Of a DNA stretch of 57,063 nt, positions 16,852 to 24,476 are shown piece by piece. The stretch covers positions 69,395-126,457 of the forward strand of contig CALVTP010000001.1 in the NCBI GenBank assembly GCA_944362765.1, written 5' to 3'. This DNA comes from an uncultured Clostridia bacterium (GTDB lineage: Bacteria; Bacillota; Clostridia; Christensenellales; DTU072). The first letter of the stretch is position 1. Every line of letters starts with the position of its first letter. A model generated the notes under the pieces. It was given only the letters and a program-made list of their open reading frames with translations, did no database searches and was not told the origin of the DNA. Both the position numbers and the translations under genes were made by a program.

Positions 16852-18447
16852 ATGAATACGGATAAGGGTATATTCGCATATTTGTCCGATTGGCTCATTG
16901 AACCCGAAAAGACGTTGGTGGAATACTATTCGCGCTCCTTTTCGCAGGCTGAATTTCGCGATATAACTTTAAAAACGGCTGCTTTTTTGACGGAAAATCA
17001 TTTCGAAGGCAGCGCCGCGATAATGCTTCCGAATATCCCCGAAGCCTTTTTCTCGCTGTATGCCGCGTCCGCTGCGGGTATGGCGGCAAACCTCATTAAT
17101 CCCAGACTCCCCGCCGAAACGCTGCGCAGAATTTTAGCCAAAACCGGTTCAAAAGTCATTTTTTTATACGATAAATTGTTGCCGCGACACCGCGCGGTGC
17201 TTTCCGAACTCGGAGTAAAACCGATTCTATGTTCGCCTCTTTATTTCAGAAAAGGCTTTAAAACATTATATAAGCTACTGAAAGTTTCAAAAAATGAGGA
17301 TTATTTTGAAATAATCGACAATTTTTCGCCTATAACTCCTCTCCCGAGTAACGGAGACGCACCCGCCGCTTTTATCCACTCCGGCGGCACAACGGGCGAG
17401 CCGAAAAGCGTTGTGATCTCGGCAAAGGCATTGAACGAATTGGAGCGCGCCGTCGTAACGAGCGTCCACCCCGACCCGAAAACCATTCCTGAAAACGGCG
17501 GAATGCTTATGATGCTGCCGCTGTTCCACGGCTTCGGATTGGGCATAGCCGCTCACACGATCGCTTGCCATATAAGAGTGGTTATGGAGCCGCTTTTCAA
17601 GGCAAAAGAAGCCGCAAAACTCATAAAAAGGCATAAAATCACACATATTGCCGGCGTGCCGAGCATGTACAGAAAAATCTCGGAGGAACCTTCTTTCTCG
17701 GGGCGCGCGCTTTCCGCGATAATGCGCGTATTTTGTGGCGGAGATATATTGAGTTCCGAAGTGAAGCGAAAATTTGACGGAATATTAAAAGAATCAGGCT
17801 CCGAAGCCGAGATTTTAGAAGGTTACGGCTTGACAGAAACCGCTTCCGTCGTCACCGTCAACCCCGTCGGAATGGTACGCCCGCGTTCCCAAGGAAAGCC
17901 GTTGAACGGAAATCGCATAAAAATCACCGCAAACGGCGTTACTCTTCCTCCTATGACCGAAGGTGAAATCGAGGTGGCGCCCGTATCTCTGATGAGCTGT
18001 TATTACGGGGATCCCGAGGCTACTTCCAAAGCCGTCTACACCGATTCGGACGGCGTCGGCTGGCTGAAAACGGGAGACATGGGATATATCGATAACGACG
18101 GATACCTCTACTTTTCCGAGCGAATCAAGCGAACCATCAAAATCGGTGCAATAAATGTATTCCCCTGCGAAATAGAGTCAGTTTCGGCTACCGTAAACGG
18201 CATTTCGGGAGCCTGTGCCGCAAGAATGAAGGATATAAACGGAAAACCGTACATCAGACTTTACGTCGAAACGGAAGGGGGACGGGAACTCGACAATCAA
18301 TTAAAGAACGCCATCAAAAAGAAGATTCAGTCGTCGATAATGCAATATGCCGTCCCGAGGGAGATCGTGAGGGTTGACTCACTCCGGCTGACGCCATTAG
18401 GTAAGACTGATTTTTTATATTATGAATCTCTTCCCACAAAATTATAA
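16852..18447 (+). CDS. AMP-dependent acyl-CoA synthetase/ligase (ANL family)
   Basis: 531 residues, normal for the ANL superfamily. The P-loop-like motif IHSGGTTGEPKSV is at about residues 183-195, the adenylate motif EGYGLTETASVV at about 323-334, and GWLKTGDMGYIDNDGYLYFSERIKR (about 400-425) holds the hinge-domain aspartate and arginine. The catalytic lysine region is near the C-terminus (TPLGKTD). It should activate a carboxylic acid to acyl-AMP and then to a thioester; the acid is not clear. I set the start at 16852 (MNTDKGIF) and not the in-frame ATG at 16837, because that one lies before the -10 box. The last codons (YESLPTKL) come from the end of a repeat element that begins at 18424. 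Confidence 0.85.
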   Translation: MNTDKGIFAYLSDWLIEPEKTLVEYYSRSFSQAEFRDITLKTAAFLTENHFEGSAAIMLPNIPEAFFSLYAASAAGMAANLINPRLPAETLRRILAKTGSKVIFLYDKLLPRHRAVLSELGVKPILCSPLYFRKGFKTLYKLLKVSKNEDYFEIIDNFSPITPLPSNGDAPAAFIHSGGTTGEPKSVVISAKALNELERAVVTSVHPDPKTIPENGGMLMMLPLFHGFGLGIAAHTIACHIRVVMEPLFKAKEAAKLIKRHKITHIAGVPSMYRKISEEPSFSGRALSAIMRVFCGGDILSSEVKRKFDGILKESGSEAEILEGYGLTETASVVTVNPVGMVRPRSQGKPLNGNRIKITANGVTLPPMTEGEIEVAPVSLMSCYYGDPEATSKAVYTDSDGVGWLKTGDMGYIDNDGYLYFSERIKRTIKIGAINVFPCEIESVSATVNGISGACAARMKDINGKPYIRLYVETEGGRELDNQLKNAIKKKIQSSIMQYAVPREIVRVDSLRLTPLGKTDFLYYESLPTKL

Positions 18448-18548
18448 TAGATTTACTTTAATGCACGCATAAAAATTGTTTTTATTAAGAAAGTTCCTAT
18501 CCCGTACGAGCTTTTTTCATCAGGAGTAAAAGATGTGGGAAGAGATTC
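18424..18548. mobile_element. MITE-like element with 14 bp perfect terminal inverted repeats (copy 1)
   Basis: GAATCTCTTCCCAC (18424-18437) and its exact reverse complement (18535-18548) bound 125 bp. The left end lies inside the 3' end of the acyl-CoA-synthetase gene and supplies its last codons and stop. The interior is AT-rich, carries CCCGTACGAGCTTTTTTC and has no open frame. Related ends and interior occur at 19438-19566. Confidence 0.6.
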
Positions 18549-18587
18549 AAAACCGCGTCTTGAGGCATATTTCACGTCGCTTCCGGG
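18430..18587. repeat. 158 bp direct repeat, copy A
   Basis: Matches 18850-19007 with about 14 base changes and no gaps (constant offset of 420). It covers most of the MITE-like copy 1 plus the first part of the left inverted arm. Confidence 0.85.
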
Positions 18588-18783
18588 CAAAAGAAACAAG
18601 TTTCCCACAGGGGCTCCCTTGATTGTATGTCGATACTAATCGGCGTGAGTTTCGCCCGAAACCGCAGGCAATGATGCCTCACGAGGCATCATTGCCTGCT
18701 TCGCCGTAAACTAACGCAATCCCGACTTCTGTCTGTTCAAACAGCTTTTGCCTTTTGCTTGCCCCAATCCGCTCCGTATCTCG
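18553..18783 (-). repeat. Left arm of a ~235 bp inverted repeat with internal hairpin
   Basis: Its reverse complement matches 19199-19434 along nearly the full length, e.g. GCGGATTGGGGCAAGCAAAA and GCGTTAGTTT-x-CGGCGAAGCA. The parts flanking the central hairpin (18664-18699) are almost identical between arms, while the hairpin stem differs in sequence but still pairs in both. Confidence 0.8.
18664..18699. repeat. Perfect 17 bp hairpin inside the left arm
   Basis: GCAGGCAATGATGCCTC (18664-18680), AC, GAGGCATCATTGCCTGC (18683-18699). The matching place in the right arm (about 19284-19319) pairs GCAAC with GTTGC and GAGGC with GCCTC around a different sequence. Confidence 0.85.
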
Positions 18784-18849
18784 TTCTTTACACGCTCGTC
18801 AACATCTCAACGCCTTCATCTTACAGTGAGGGGTCTATTTGTTGTAGCC

Positions 18850-19007
18850 CTTCCCGCAAAATAGTAATAGATTTACTTTAATGCACGCATAAAAATTGTA
18901 CTTATTAAGAAAGTTTCTATCCCGTAGGGGCTTTTTTCATCAGGAGTAAAAGATGTGGGAAGAGATTCAAAACCGCGCCTTGAGGCATATTTCACGGCGC
19001 TTTCGTG
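18850..19007. repeat. 158 bp direct repeat, copy B
   Basis: Second copy of 18430-18587. Its left end is degenerate (CCCTTCCCGC), so the 14 bp terminal inverted repeat seen in copy A is damaged, while the right end (GTGGGAAGAGATTC, 18955-18968) is intact. Confidence 0.85.
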
Positions 19008-19198
19008 AAGGACAGGAGCGAAGCGACTGTCCGTTTTGGAGCCAACTCTTATAATACCGAAGAGAAGGAAGAGATATCGTCTTAGAAAGATAGATTTTGC
19101 GGGTTATTAAATATTCTTAGGTCAATTCTGCGGAGCTATAATGAATCAAAATACACGATAAAGTAAAGCGTAACAATGTTGACTATCGAGTAAACTAT

Positions 19199-19434
19199 GA
19201 GATACGTAGCGGATTGGGGCAAGCAAAAAGGCAAACGCTGTTTGAACAAACAAAAGCCTTGTTTGCGTTAGTTTGCGGCGAAGCAACCGGCGGAGGCGAT
19301 AAAGCCTCTGCTAGTTGCGATTTCGGGCGAAATTGGCGAAGGGCTGTATAGACATACGCTCCGAGGCAACTCCCGAAGGGAGGAAACTTGTTTCTTTCGC
19401 CCGAAAGCGCCGTGAAATATGCCCCAAGCCGCGG
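19199..19434 (+). repeat. Right arm of the ~235 bp inverted repeat
   Basis: Inverted counterpart of 18553-18783. It contains a weaker hairpin at about 19284-19319 in place of the perfect one in the left arm, and abuts the MITE-like copy 2 just as the left arm abuts copy 1. Confidence 0.8.
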
Positions 19435-19437
19435 GTA

Positions 19438-19566
19438 TATAATTTTCTTCCCGTCTCTATCCCTTCCTTATGAGAAAAACCTGTACGTGCGTACAAGCTT
19501 TTTTATAAGTGTCTGTTTTCGCGAGCTGAAAAGTTTCTGACTTTAAATTGCGGGAAGAAAATTATA
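19438..19566. mobile_element. MITE-like element with 16 bp perfect terminal inverted repeats (copy 2)
   Basis: TATAATTTTCTTCCCG (19438-19453) and its reverse complement (19551-19566) bound 129 bp. Size, the shared CTTCCC ends and an interior GTACAAGCTTTTTTAT tie it to the element at 18424-18548. There is no open frame. Confidence 0.6.
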
Positions 19567-19794
19567 AAAAAATATTTTCTAAGGCGATAGAAATTTCTTC
19601 GAAGCGGTATTATTGTGATAAAAGAGGGGAATTATAAAATGAAAAAAATACAGTACGCAGCGTATTTATGCTGCCTACATTAAAAAGAGTATATACACAA
19701 ACATTAAAGAATCAAAAAATCCTAAATTATTAAAATTTCAGCACGAAAACAAATATAAATCTCAAAACTAATTCAATTAATTTAACAAAAATTA

Positions 19795-19823
19795 TTGCAA
19801 TTTATTCCCCTTTATGATATAAT
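19795..19823 (+). promoter_or_regulatory. Promoter in front of structured repeat A
   Basis: -35 TTGCAA (19795-19800), 17 bp, -10 TATAAT (19818-19823). A homologous promoter stands before repeat B. Confidence 0.65.
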
Positions 19824-19829
19824 TAAAGA

Positions 19830-20005
19830 GGACGGATACTTGATAAATTCTCGCTCCGTCAGCTCGAAGGGTGTTTGCCCTTGGGGCAAACACTTGGGCT
19901 ACGCACTTTTGCTGCTGCAAAAGTGCGCGCCCGCGCTCGCTCGAATCGTGGCAGAGTCGTTATTATCGTTGCTGTTTTACATCACAAGGTAGTCGCTTCG
20001 CTCCG
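19830..20005 (+). ncRNA. Candidate structured RNA / repeat A
   Basis: Starts about 7 bases after a good -10 box. It contains two perfect hairpins, GTGTTTGCCC/GGGCAAACAC (19871-19880 / 19884-19893) and CGCACTTTTGC/GCAAAAGTGCG (19902-19912 / 19917-19927). It ends in a 66 bp block (19940-20005) repeated at 20247-20312. No ribosome site or recognisable protein is present. A clear terminator is missing, so the 3' end is a guess. Confidence 0.4.
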
Positions 20006-20128
20006 ATATGATTTAAACATATAAGCATATGGATTATTGTTTACATAATATACCGTTTAAAGTATTATAATTCAGCTAGAAAAATAATATAAATTTTTAA
20101 ATTTAATCAAATAATTTAACAAAAAGTA

Positions 20129-20157
20129 TTGCATTTTTGGGTATAATGTGATATAAT
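20129..20157 (+). promoter_or_regulatory. Promoter in front of structured repeat B
   Basis: -35 TTGCAT (20129-20134), 17 bp, -10 TATAAT (20152-20157). The region upstream (TAATTTAACAAAAA) matches the one before repeat A. Confidence 0.65.
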
Positions 20158-20163
20158 GTACTG

Positions 20164-20345
20164 GGATAGAGTTGCGATTACCGCCGAGGGGCGGAGGCTT
20201 TGGTGTGCGCACTTTGCCAGGGGCTAAGCTGCGCGGCGGGTGTCTGCTTGAATCATGGCGGAGTCGTGAGTATCGTGGCTGTTCTACATCACAAGGTAGT
20301 CGCTTCGCTCCGGGAAGACTAGACCCACCCAACCGCCCACAAGGT
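20164..20345 (+). ncRNA. Candidate structured RNA / repeat B
   Basis: Contains a CCGCC-x4-GGCGG hairpin near its start and the 66 bp block (20247-20312) shared with repeat A with about 9 changes. A third partial copy of CACAAGG-T-x-G-x-CGCTTCGC follows at about 20339-20360. No protein signal. Boundaries are approximate. Confidence 0.4.
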
Positions 20346-20484
20346 TGCCGCTTCGCGGGTGTTATTATTTTAAGTATGATCTTTTGAAAGAACGGCGTTA
20401 TTTACCGGAAAATTTTTGTATAATTTTTTTCGAAGTTTCTTGTAGATATTTATTTAAAAATTTGTGTTTCGGAAGGCGAGTTTT

Positions 20485-20509
20485 TTCATCGGATACATTA
20501 TTCGATGAA
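20485..20509. promoter_or_regulatory. Dyad 1 upstream of the BspA-like gene
   Basis: TTCATCG (20485-20491) and CGATGAA (20503-20509) flank an AT-rich spacer. A close relative lies at 20644-20670. Confidence 0.45.
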
Positions 20510-20598
20510 TTGTTTTCCGGATGGGGTATTTATCTTGAAGCCTTTTGAGGTAGAAAAAGAGGAAAAATACTAAGTGCTAATTTAACATATCTAAAACA

Positions 20599-20627
20599 TT
20601 GACTATTTAATATTAAAGTAATATAAT
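20599..20627 (+). promoter_or_regulatory. Promoter of the BspA-like gene
   Basis: -35 TTGACT (20599-20604), 17 bp, -10 TATAAT (20622-20627). It predicts a leader of about 134 bases that contains dyad 2. Confidence 0.75.
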
Positions 20628-20643
20628 AATCGCAGAAAAAACC

Positions 20644-20670
20644 TTTCATCGAACAATTTATTCGATGAAA
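20644..20670. promoter_or_regulatory. Dyad 2 in the leader of the BspA-like gene
   Basis: TTTCATCGAA (20644-20653) and TTCGATGAAA (20661-20670) with a 7-base loop, about 10 bases after the predicted transcription start. It could act as an operator or as an RNA hairpin. Confidence 0.5.
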
Positions 20671-20767
20671 AACCGTTGTGGTATGGTAGGGGGAGAAACT
20701 TACTTGTTCCGACCGACTTTTTAAATCCCCTTGACGTAAATATTTATTATCCTTATCGGAGGAGAGT

Positions 20768-23700
20768 ATGAAAAGAAAGTTTTCGCTCTTTGTAACGATC
20801 GTGGTTTGTCTCCTGATTGCAGCAGGCATTCTTTCCGCGTGCAACGAAGGGGAGAAAAAGATAGTTTCCATCGATTTTGCCGATGGAGAATGGCAAACCA
20901 ATTACTATTTGGGGGAGGTTTTCAAACCTTGCGCCGCTACCGTTACATATGAGGACGGCTCCACCGAAACGGTTGCCGTTATCCCCGAAATGGTAAAAGG
21001 TTTCGATACTTCGAAGCTCGGAAATTACAATATCGAAATTACGATAAACGGCGTTACAAAGGTAATGACGATTACCGTCGTTGAGAAGGGCGAGGAAGCG
21101 CACGTCCACTCGATGGAGTTGACAGCAGCTAAGGAAGCAACTTGTACGGAAGGCGGCAACAATGCCTACTATCATTGCTCCGGTTGCAATAAGTACTTCA
21201 AGGACATAGAGGGCGAAGAAGAGACCACCGTCGAAGCGGAGACTATCCCCGCCGCGGGGCACGTTATCGTAGACGGAGTGTGTACTGCGTGTGGGGAATT
21301 AATTTATACCGAAGGCTTGGAGTATACGCTCAGCAGCGATGAAAGCTATTACATTGTTACAGGTATCGGCACCGCCTCCGGTGATATCATTATCCCCGAT
21401 ACCCATGAAGGGCTGTCGGTTAAAGAAATAGGAAGCGCAGCATTTATTAATTGCACCGAGCTGACGTCGGTAGAGATTCCGGCAAGCGTGAGCAAGATAC
21501 AAAATGGAAGCTATAGTGTCGGTGAAACCGGAGCAGCTATAAATTTCGAAGGCGCTTTTTTTGGATGCGTCAATCTTGAAAGCGTCACTTTTGTCGAAGG
21601 CAGCGAGTTATCCGGCATCGGGGATTTTGCATTCGCATATTGTAGCAGCCTTAAGTCGATAGATGTTCCCGATACTGTCACTAATATCGGAGAAGGGGCG
21701 TTCTTCTTGTCCAGCACCCTGACATCGATAGAGATTCCCGCAGGGGTCACTAGTATCGGAGTAGGGGCGTTTGGCACTTGCAGCAGTCTTGCAAGCGTTA
21801 CCTTTGCCGAAGGAAGCCGGTTGACAAGTATCGGAAGCGGTGCGTTCTCCGGTTGCAGCAGGCTGACATCGATAGAGATCCCCGCAGGAGTCACTAGTAT
21901 CGGAGGCTCTGCGTTCTACGGATGCAGCAGCCTGACATCGATTGAAATCCCCGCCGGGGTCACAAGTATCGGAGACTATGCGTTCCAGGGCTGCAGCAAT
22001 CTTGAAAGCGTCACCTTTGCCGAAGGAAGTCAATTGACTAGTATGGGAGAGGGTACGTTCTTCGGATGCAGCAGCCTGACATCAATACATATCCCCGCAG
22101 GGGTCACAAGTATCGGAGACTATGCGTTCAACGGCTGCAGCAATCTTGAAAGCGTCACCTTTGCCGAAGGAAGCCGGTTGACTAGTATCGGAAGCTATGC
22201 GTTCTACAGATGCAGCAGCCTTACCACCATCAGCTTTGCCGAAGAAAGTGAATTGACTATTATCGGAAGCTATGCGTTCCAGGATTGCAGCAGCCTTAAA
22301 TCGATAGAGATCCCCGCAGGGGTGACTAGTATAGGAAGCGATGCGTTCTACGGATGCAGCAATCTTGAAAGTGTTACCTTTGCCGAAGGAAGTCAATTGA
22401 CTAGTATCGGAGGCTATGCTTTCTATTTTTGCAGCAATCTGACGTCAATAGAGATTCCCTCAAGGGTCACCGGTATCGGAGACGATGCGTTCGGGGTATG
22501 TTATCCCACCATCGTTTACAATTATTCCGATTTAGAGATAACGGCGGGAAGCAGCGACCATGGCGGTGTCGCATATTATGCAGAAGTGGTGTTGACCGAA
22601 GACAATCTTGCCCATGTAAAAGATGAAAACGGCTATGTGACATACACCGATGGCGAAGAAGTGTTGCTTCTAGGCTATCTCGGAAGCGAGAAGGATATAG
22701 TTATACCCGAAGGCGTCACGAGAATAGCAAAGTATGCTTTCGACGGGGATGATATCGTTTCGGTCACATTGCCTGAAAGTTTAACTGAAATAGGAGATTA
22801 TGCATTTGAATTTTGTTATACCTTGAAAGAAGTTTACAATAATTCCGCCTTGGATATAACTGCGGGGCGCTATGAGCACGGATATGTGGCTTACTACGTC
22901 GTTAAGGTTCATAACTCTAGTGAAAGCGAAAGCATATTCGATGATGAAAGTGGATTTGCAATAGTTGACGGGGTTTTATATGGTTATAGAGGTTCGGAGA
23001 CGGTTATAATTATACCCGATATCGTGACAAGCATTGCAGATTATGCTTTCTACGGTAACAACTATATAATTTCCGTTTCGATCCCCGCCGGGGTCACAAG
23101 TATCGGAGAGTCTGCGTTCTATAAATGCAGCAATCTTGAAAGCGTCACCTTTGCAGAAGGAAGTCAATTGACTAGTATCGGAAGCGATGCGTTCCGGGAT
23201 TGTATCAACCTTAAATCGATAGAGATCCCCGCAGGGGTCACTAGTATCGAAGGCTGGATGTTCTACTATTGCAGCAGTCTTCAGTCGATAGAAATCCCCG
23301 CAGGGGTGACTAGTATCGGATTCGCTGCCTTCTCCGGATGCAGCAATCTGAATACGGTATATTACGCCGGCAGCATAGAAAATTGGTTTGATATTGAGTT
23401 TGGTTGGAACAATGGTTCCAATCCGTTATGTAACGGTGCCGATTTATATATCGGCGGAGAATTGGTGACCGCAGTGGTAGTACCCGAGAGCGTTACGGCA
23501 ATAGGCAATTGTCAATTTGCTGGTTGCACAAGCTTAACCTCGATAACCATCCATTCCGGGGTCACCGGTATCGGAAGCTCTGCGTTCGAGGATTGCAGCA
23601 GTCTTGCAAGCGTTACCTTTGGCGAAGGAAGTGAGTTGACTAGTATCGGAAGCGATGCGTTCTCGGATTGCAGCAGCTTGACATCGATAGAGATTCCCGC

Positions 23701-24094
23701 TGGCGTCACCGGTATCGGAAACTTGGCGTTCTACGGATGCATCAACCTGACATCGATAGAGATCCCCGCTGGCGTCACCGGTATCGGAACCTTGGCGTTC
23801 TTCGGATGCAGCAGCCTGACATCGATAGAGATCCCCGCAGAGGTCACAAGTATCGGAGATTGGGCGTTCCACGCCTGCAGCAATCTTGAAAGCGTCACCT
23901 TTGCCGAAGGAAGTCAATTGACAAGTATCGGAAGCTATGCGTTCCAGGTTTGCAGCAGTCTTGAAACCATTTACTACAACGGCACAGAGGAGCAATGGAA
24001 CGCGATAGAAAAGGGTACGGATTGGGACTATGGTTGCGGAAACTATGATGTTGTATTCCTTGGAGACGCGGGCGCCGAGGGCGGAGAGGGGTAA
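20768..24094 (+). CDS. BspA-like leucine-rich-repeat surface lipoprotein
   Basis: 1108 residues. A lipoprotein signal ends GILSAC (Cys 25), so the protein should be lipid-anchored outside. Residues about 35-110 look like a bacterial Ig-like domain (VSIDFADGEWQTNYYLGE...YNIEITINGV). A cysteine-containing spacer follows (ATCTEGGNNAYYHCSGC...CTACGE, about 125-180). The rest is BspA-type LRR_5 repeats of about 23 residues (LTSIEIPAGVTSIG-x-x-AF-x-GCS), in blocks separated by linkers at about 580-640, 700-750 and 870-910. The C-terminus (TIYYNGTEEQWNAIEKG) is typical of the family; there is no C-terminal anchor. The family is linked to adhesion in gut and oral bacteria; the ligand here is unknown. 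GGAGGAG precedes the start, and a terminator follows at 24150. Confidence 0.9.
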   Translation: MKRKFSLFVTIVVCLLIAAGILSACNEGEKKIVSIDFADGEWQTNYYLGEVFKPCAATVTYEDGSTETVAVIPEMVKGFDTSKLGNYNIEITINGVTKVMTITVVEKGEEAHVHSMELTAAKEATCTEGGNNAYYHCSGCNKYFKDIEGEEETTVEAETIPAAGHVIVDGVCTACGELIYTEGLEYTLSSDESYYIVTGIGTASGDIIIPDTHEGLSVKEIGSAAFINCTELTSVEIPASVSKIQNGSYSVGETGAAINFEGAFFGCVNLESVTFVEGSELSGIGDFAFAYCSSLKSIDVPDTVTNIGEGAFFLSSTLTSIEIPAGVTSIGVGAFGTCSSLASVTFAEGSRLTSIGSGAFSGCSRLTSIEIPAGVTSIGGSAFYGCSSLTSIEIPAGVTSIGDYAFQGCSNLESVTFAEGSQLTSMGEGTFFGCSSLTSIHIPAGVTSIGDYAFNGCSNLESVTFAEGSRLTSIGSYAFYRCSSLTTISFAEESELTIIGSYAFQDCSSLKSIEIPAGVTSIGSDAFYGCSNLESVTFAEGSQLTSIGGYAFYFCSNLTSIEIPSRVTGIGDDAFGVCYPTIVYNYSDLEITAGSSDHGGVAYYAEVVLTEDNLAHVKDENGYVTYTDGEEVLLLGYLGSEKDIVIPEGVTRIAKYAFDGDDIVSVTLPESLTEIGDYAFEFCYTLKEVYNNSALDITAGRYEHGYVAYYVVKVHNSSESESIFDDESGFAIVDGVLYGYRGSETVIIIPDIVTSIADYAFYGNNYIISVSIPAGVTSIGESAFYKCSNLESVTFAEGSQLTSIGSDAFRDCINLKSIEIPAGVTSIEGWMFYYCSSLQSIEIPAGVTSIGFAAFSGCSNLNTVYYAGSIENWFDIEFGWNNGSNPLCNGADLYIGGELVTAVVVPESVTAIGNCQFAGCTSLTSITIHSGVTGIGSSAFEDCSSLASVTFGEGSELTSIGSDAFSDCSSLTSIEIPAGVTGIGNLAFYGCINLTSIEIPAGVTGIGTLAFFGCSSLTSIEIPAEVTSIGDWAFHACSNLESVTFAEGSQLTSIGSYAFQVCSSLETIYYNGTEEQWNAIEKGTDWDYGCGNYDVVFLGDAGAEGGEG

Positions 24095-24149
24095 AAGCTT
24101 CAATCCCCAAAAGTTAAAGGATTCAACCCGTAACAGGTAAATGAATGTT

Positions 24150-24183
24150 CCCCGTCGGAAAAGCTTCCGGCGGGGAATTTTTT
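24150..24183 (+). terminator. Rho-independent terminator of the BspA-like gene
   Basis: Stem CCCCGTCGGAA / TTCCGGCGGGG (24150-24160 / 24165-24175) with one G-T pair, loop AAGC, then AATTTTTT. Confidence 0.85.
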
Positions 24184-24476
24184 GCAGTCGGAAGGGTAAA
24201 GGGATTTTTGGAATATGAAGGAAAGAGGATGGGCGTAGAGCCGGAAGACTGCGACGGGATGACGTTTCATTGGCTGCTTAAAAAAGAGTGATATGGGGCG
24301 TGAGTGGAGGGTTTTTCGTAAAAATAATCATGCTTCGGGCATTGGAAGGATTAAACGGATGGCTTTGCATTTGATGTTTATAAAAATCCGGGTATAAAAT
24401 TTTGGGCTGAACGATTGTATGAAAATAAACATGCCTAAGGCATGGGGAATGTCGGAGGCGGAGATTTTCAGGATGA
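24184..24476. other. Gene-free gap with short hairpins and possible coding remnants
   Basis: Two related hairpin motifs lie about 90 bp apart: ATGCTTCGGGCAT near 24331 and CATGCCTAAGGCATG near 24431, both preceded by AAAATAA. A 27-codon open stretch (ending at about 24438) reads VYKNPGIKFWAERLYENKHA, which looks protein-like but has no start signal. Probably a decayed gene end. Confidence 0.3.

Larger units (their letters stand above)
18448..20598. other. Gene-free repeat island (2.1 kb)
   Basis: No credible protein gene. It consists of direct repeats (18430-18587 and 18850-19007), long inverted arms (18553-18783 and 19199-19434), MITE-like elements (18424-18548 and 19438-19566), two promoter-preceded structured repeats (19795-20005 and 20129-20345) and a dyad at 20485-20509. 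A 13-codon frame with a ribosome-like site at 19639 (MKKIQYAAYLCCLH) is too short to call. Confidence 0.7.

Noticed and set aside
19311-19496. 61-codon minus-strand frame in the right inverted arm
   Set aside because: It lies in the structured repeat, is not kept in the left arm, and has no ribosome site.
18424-20345. CRISPR array
   Set aside because: The repeats are few, long, inverted or in tandem pairs, and there are no regular short repeats with unique spacers and no cas genes.
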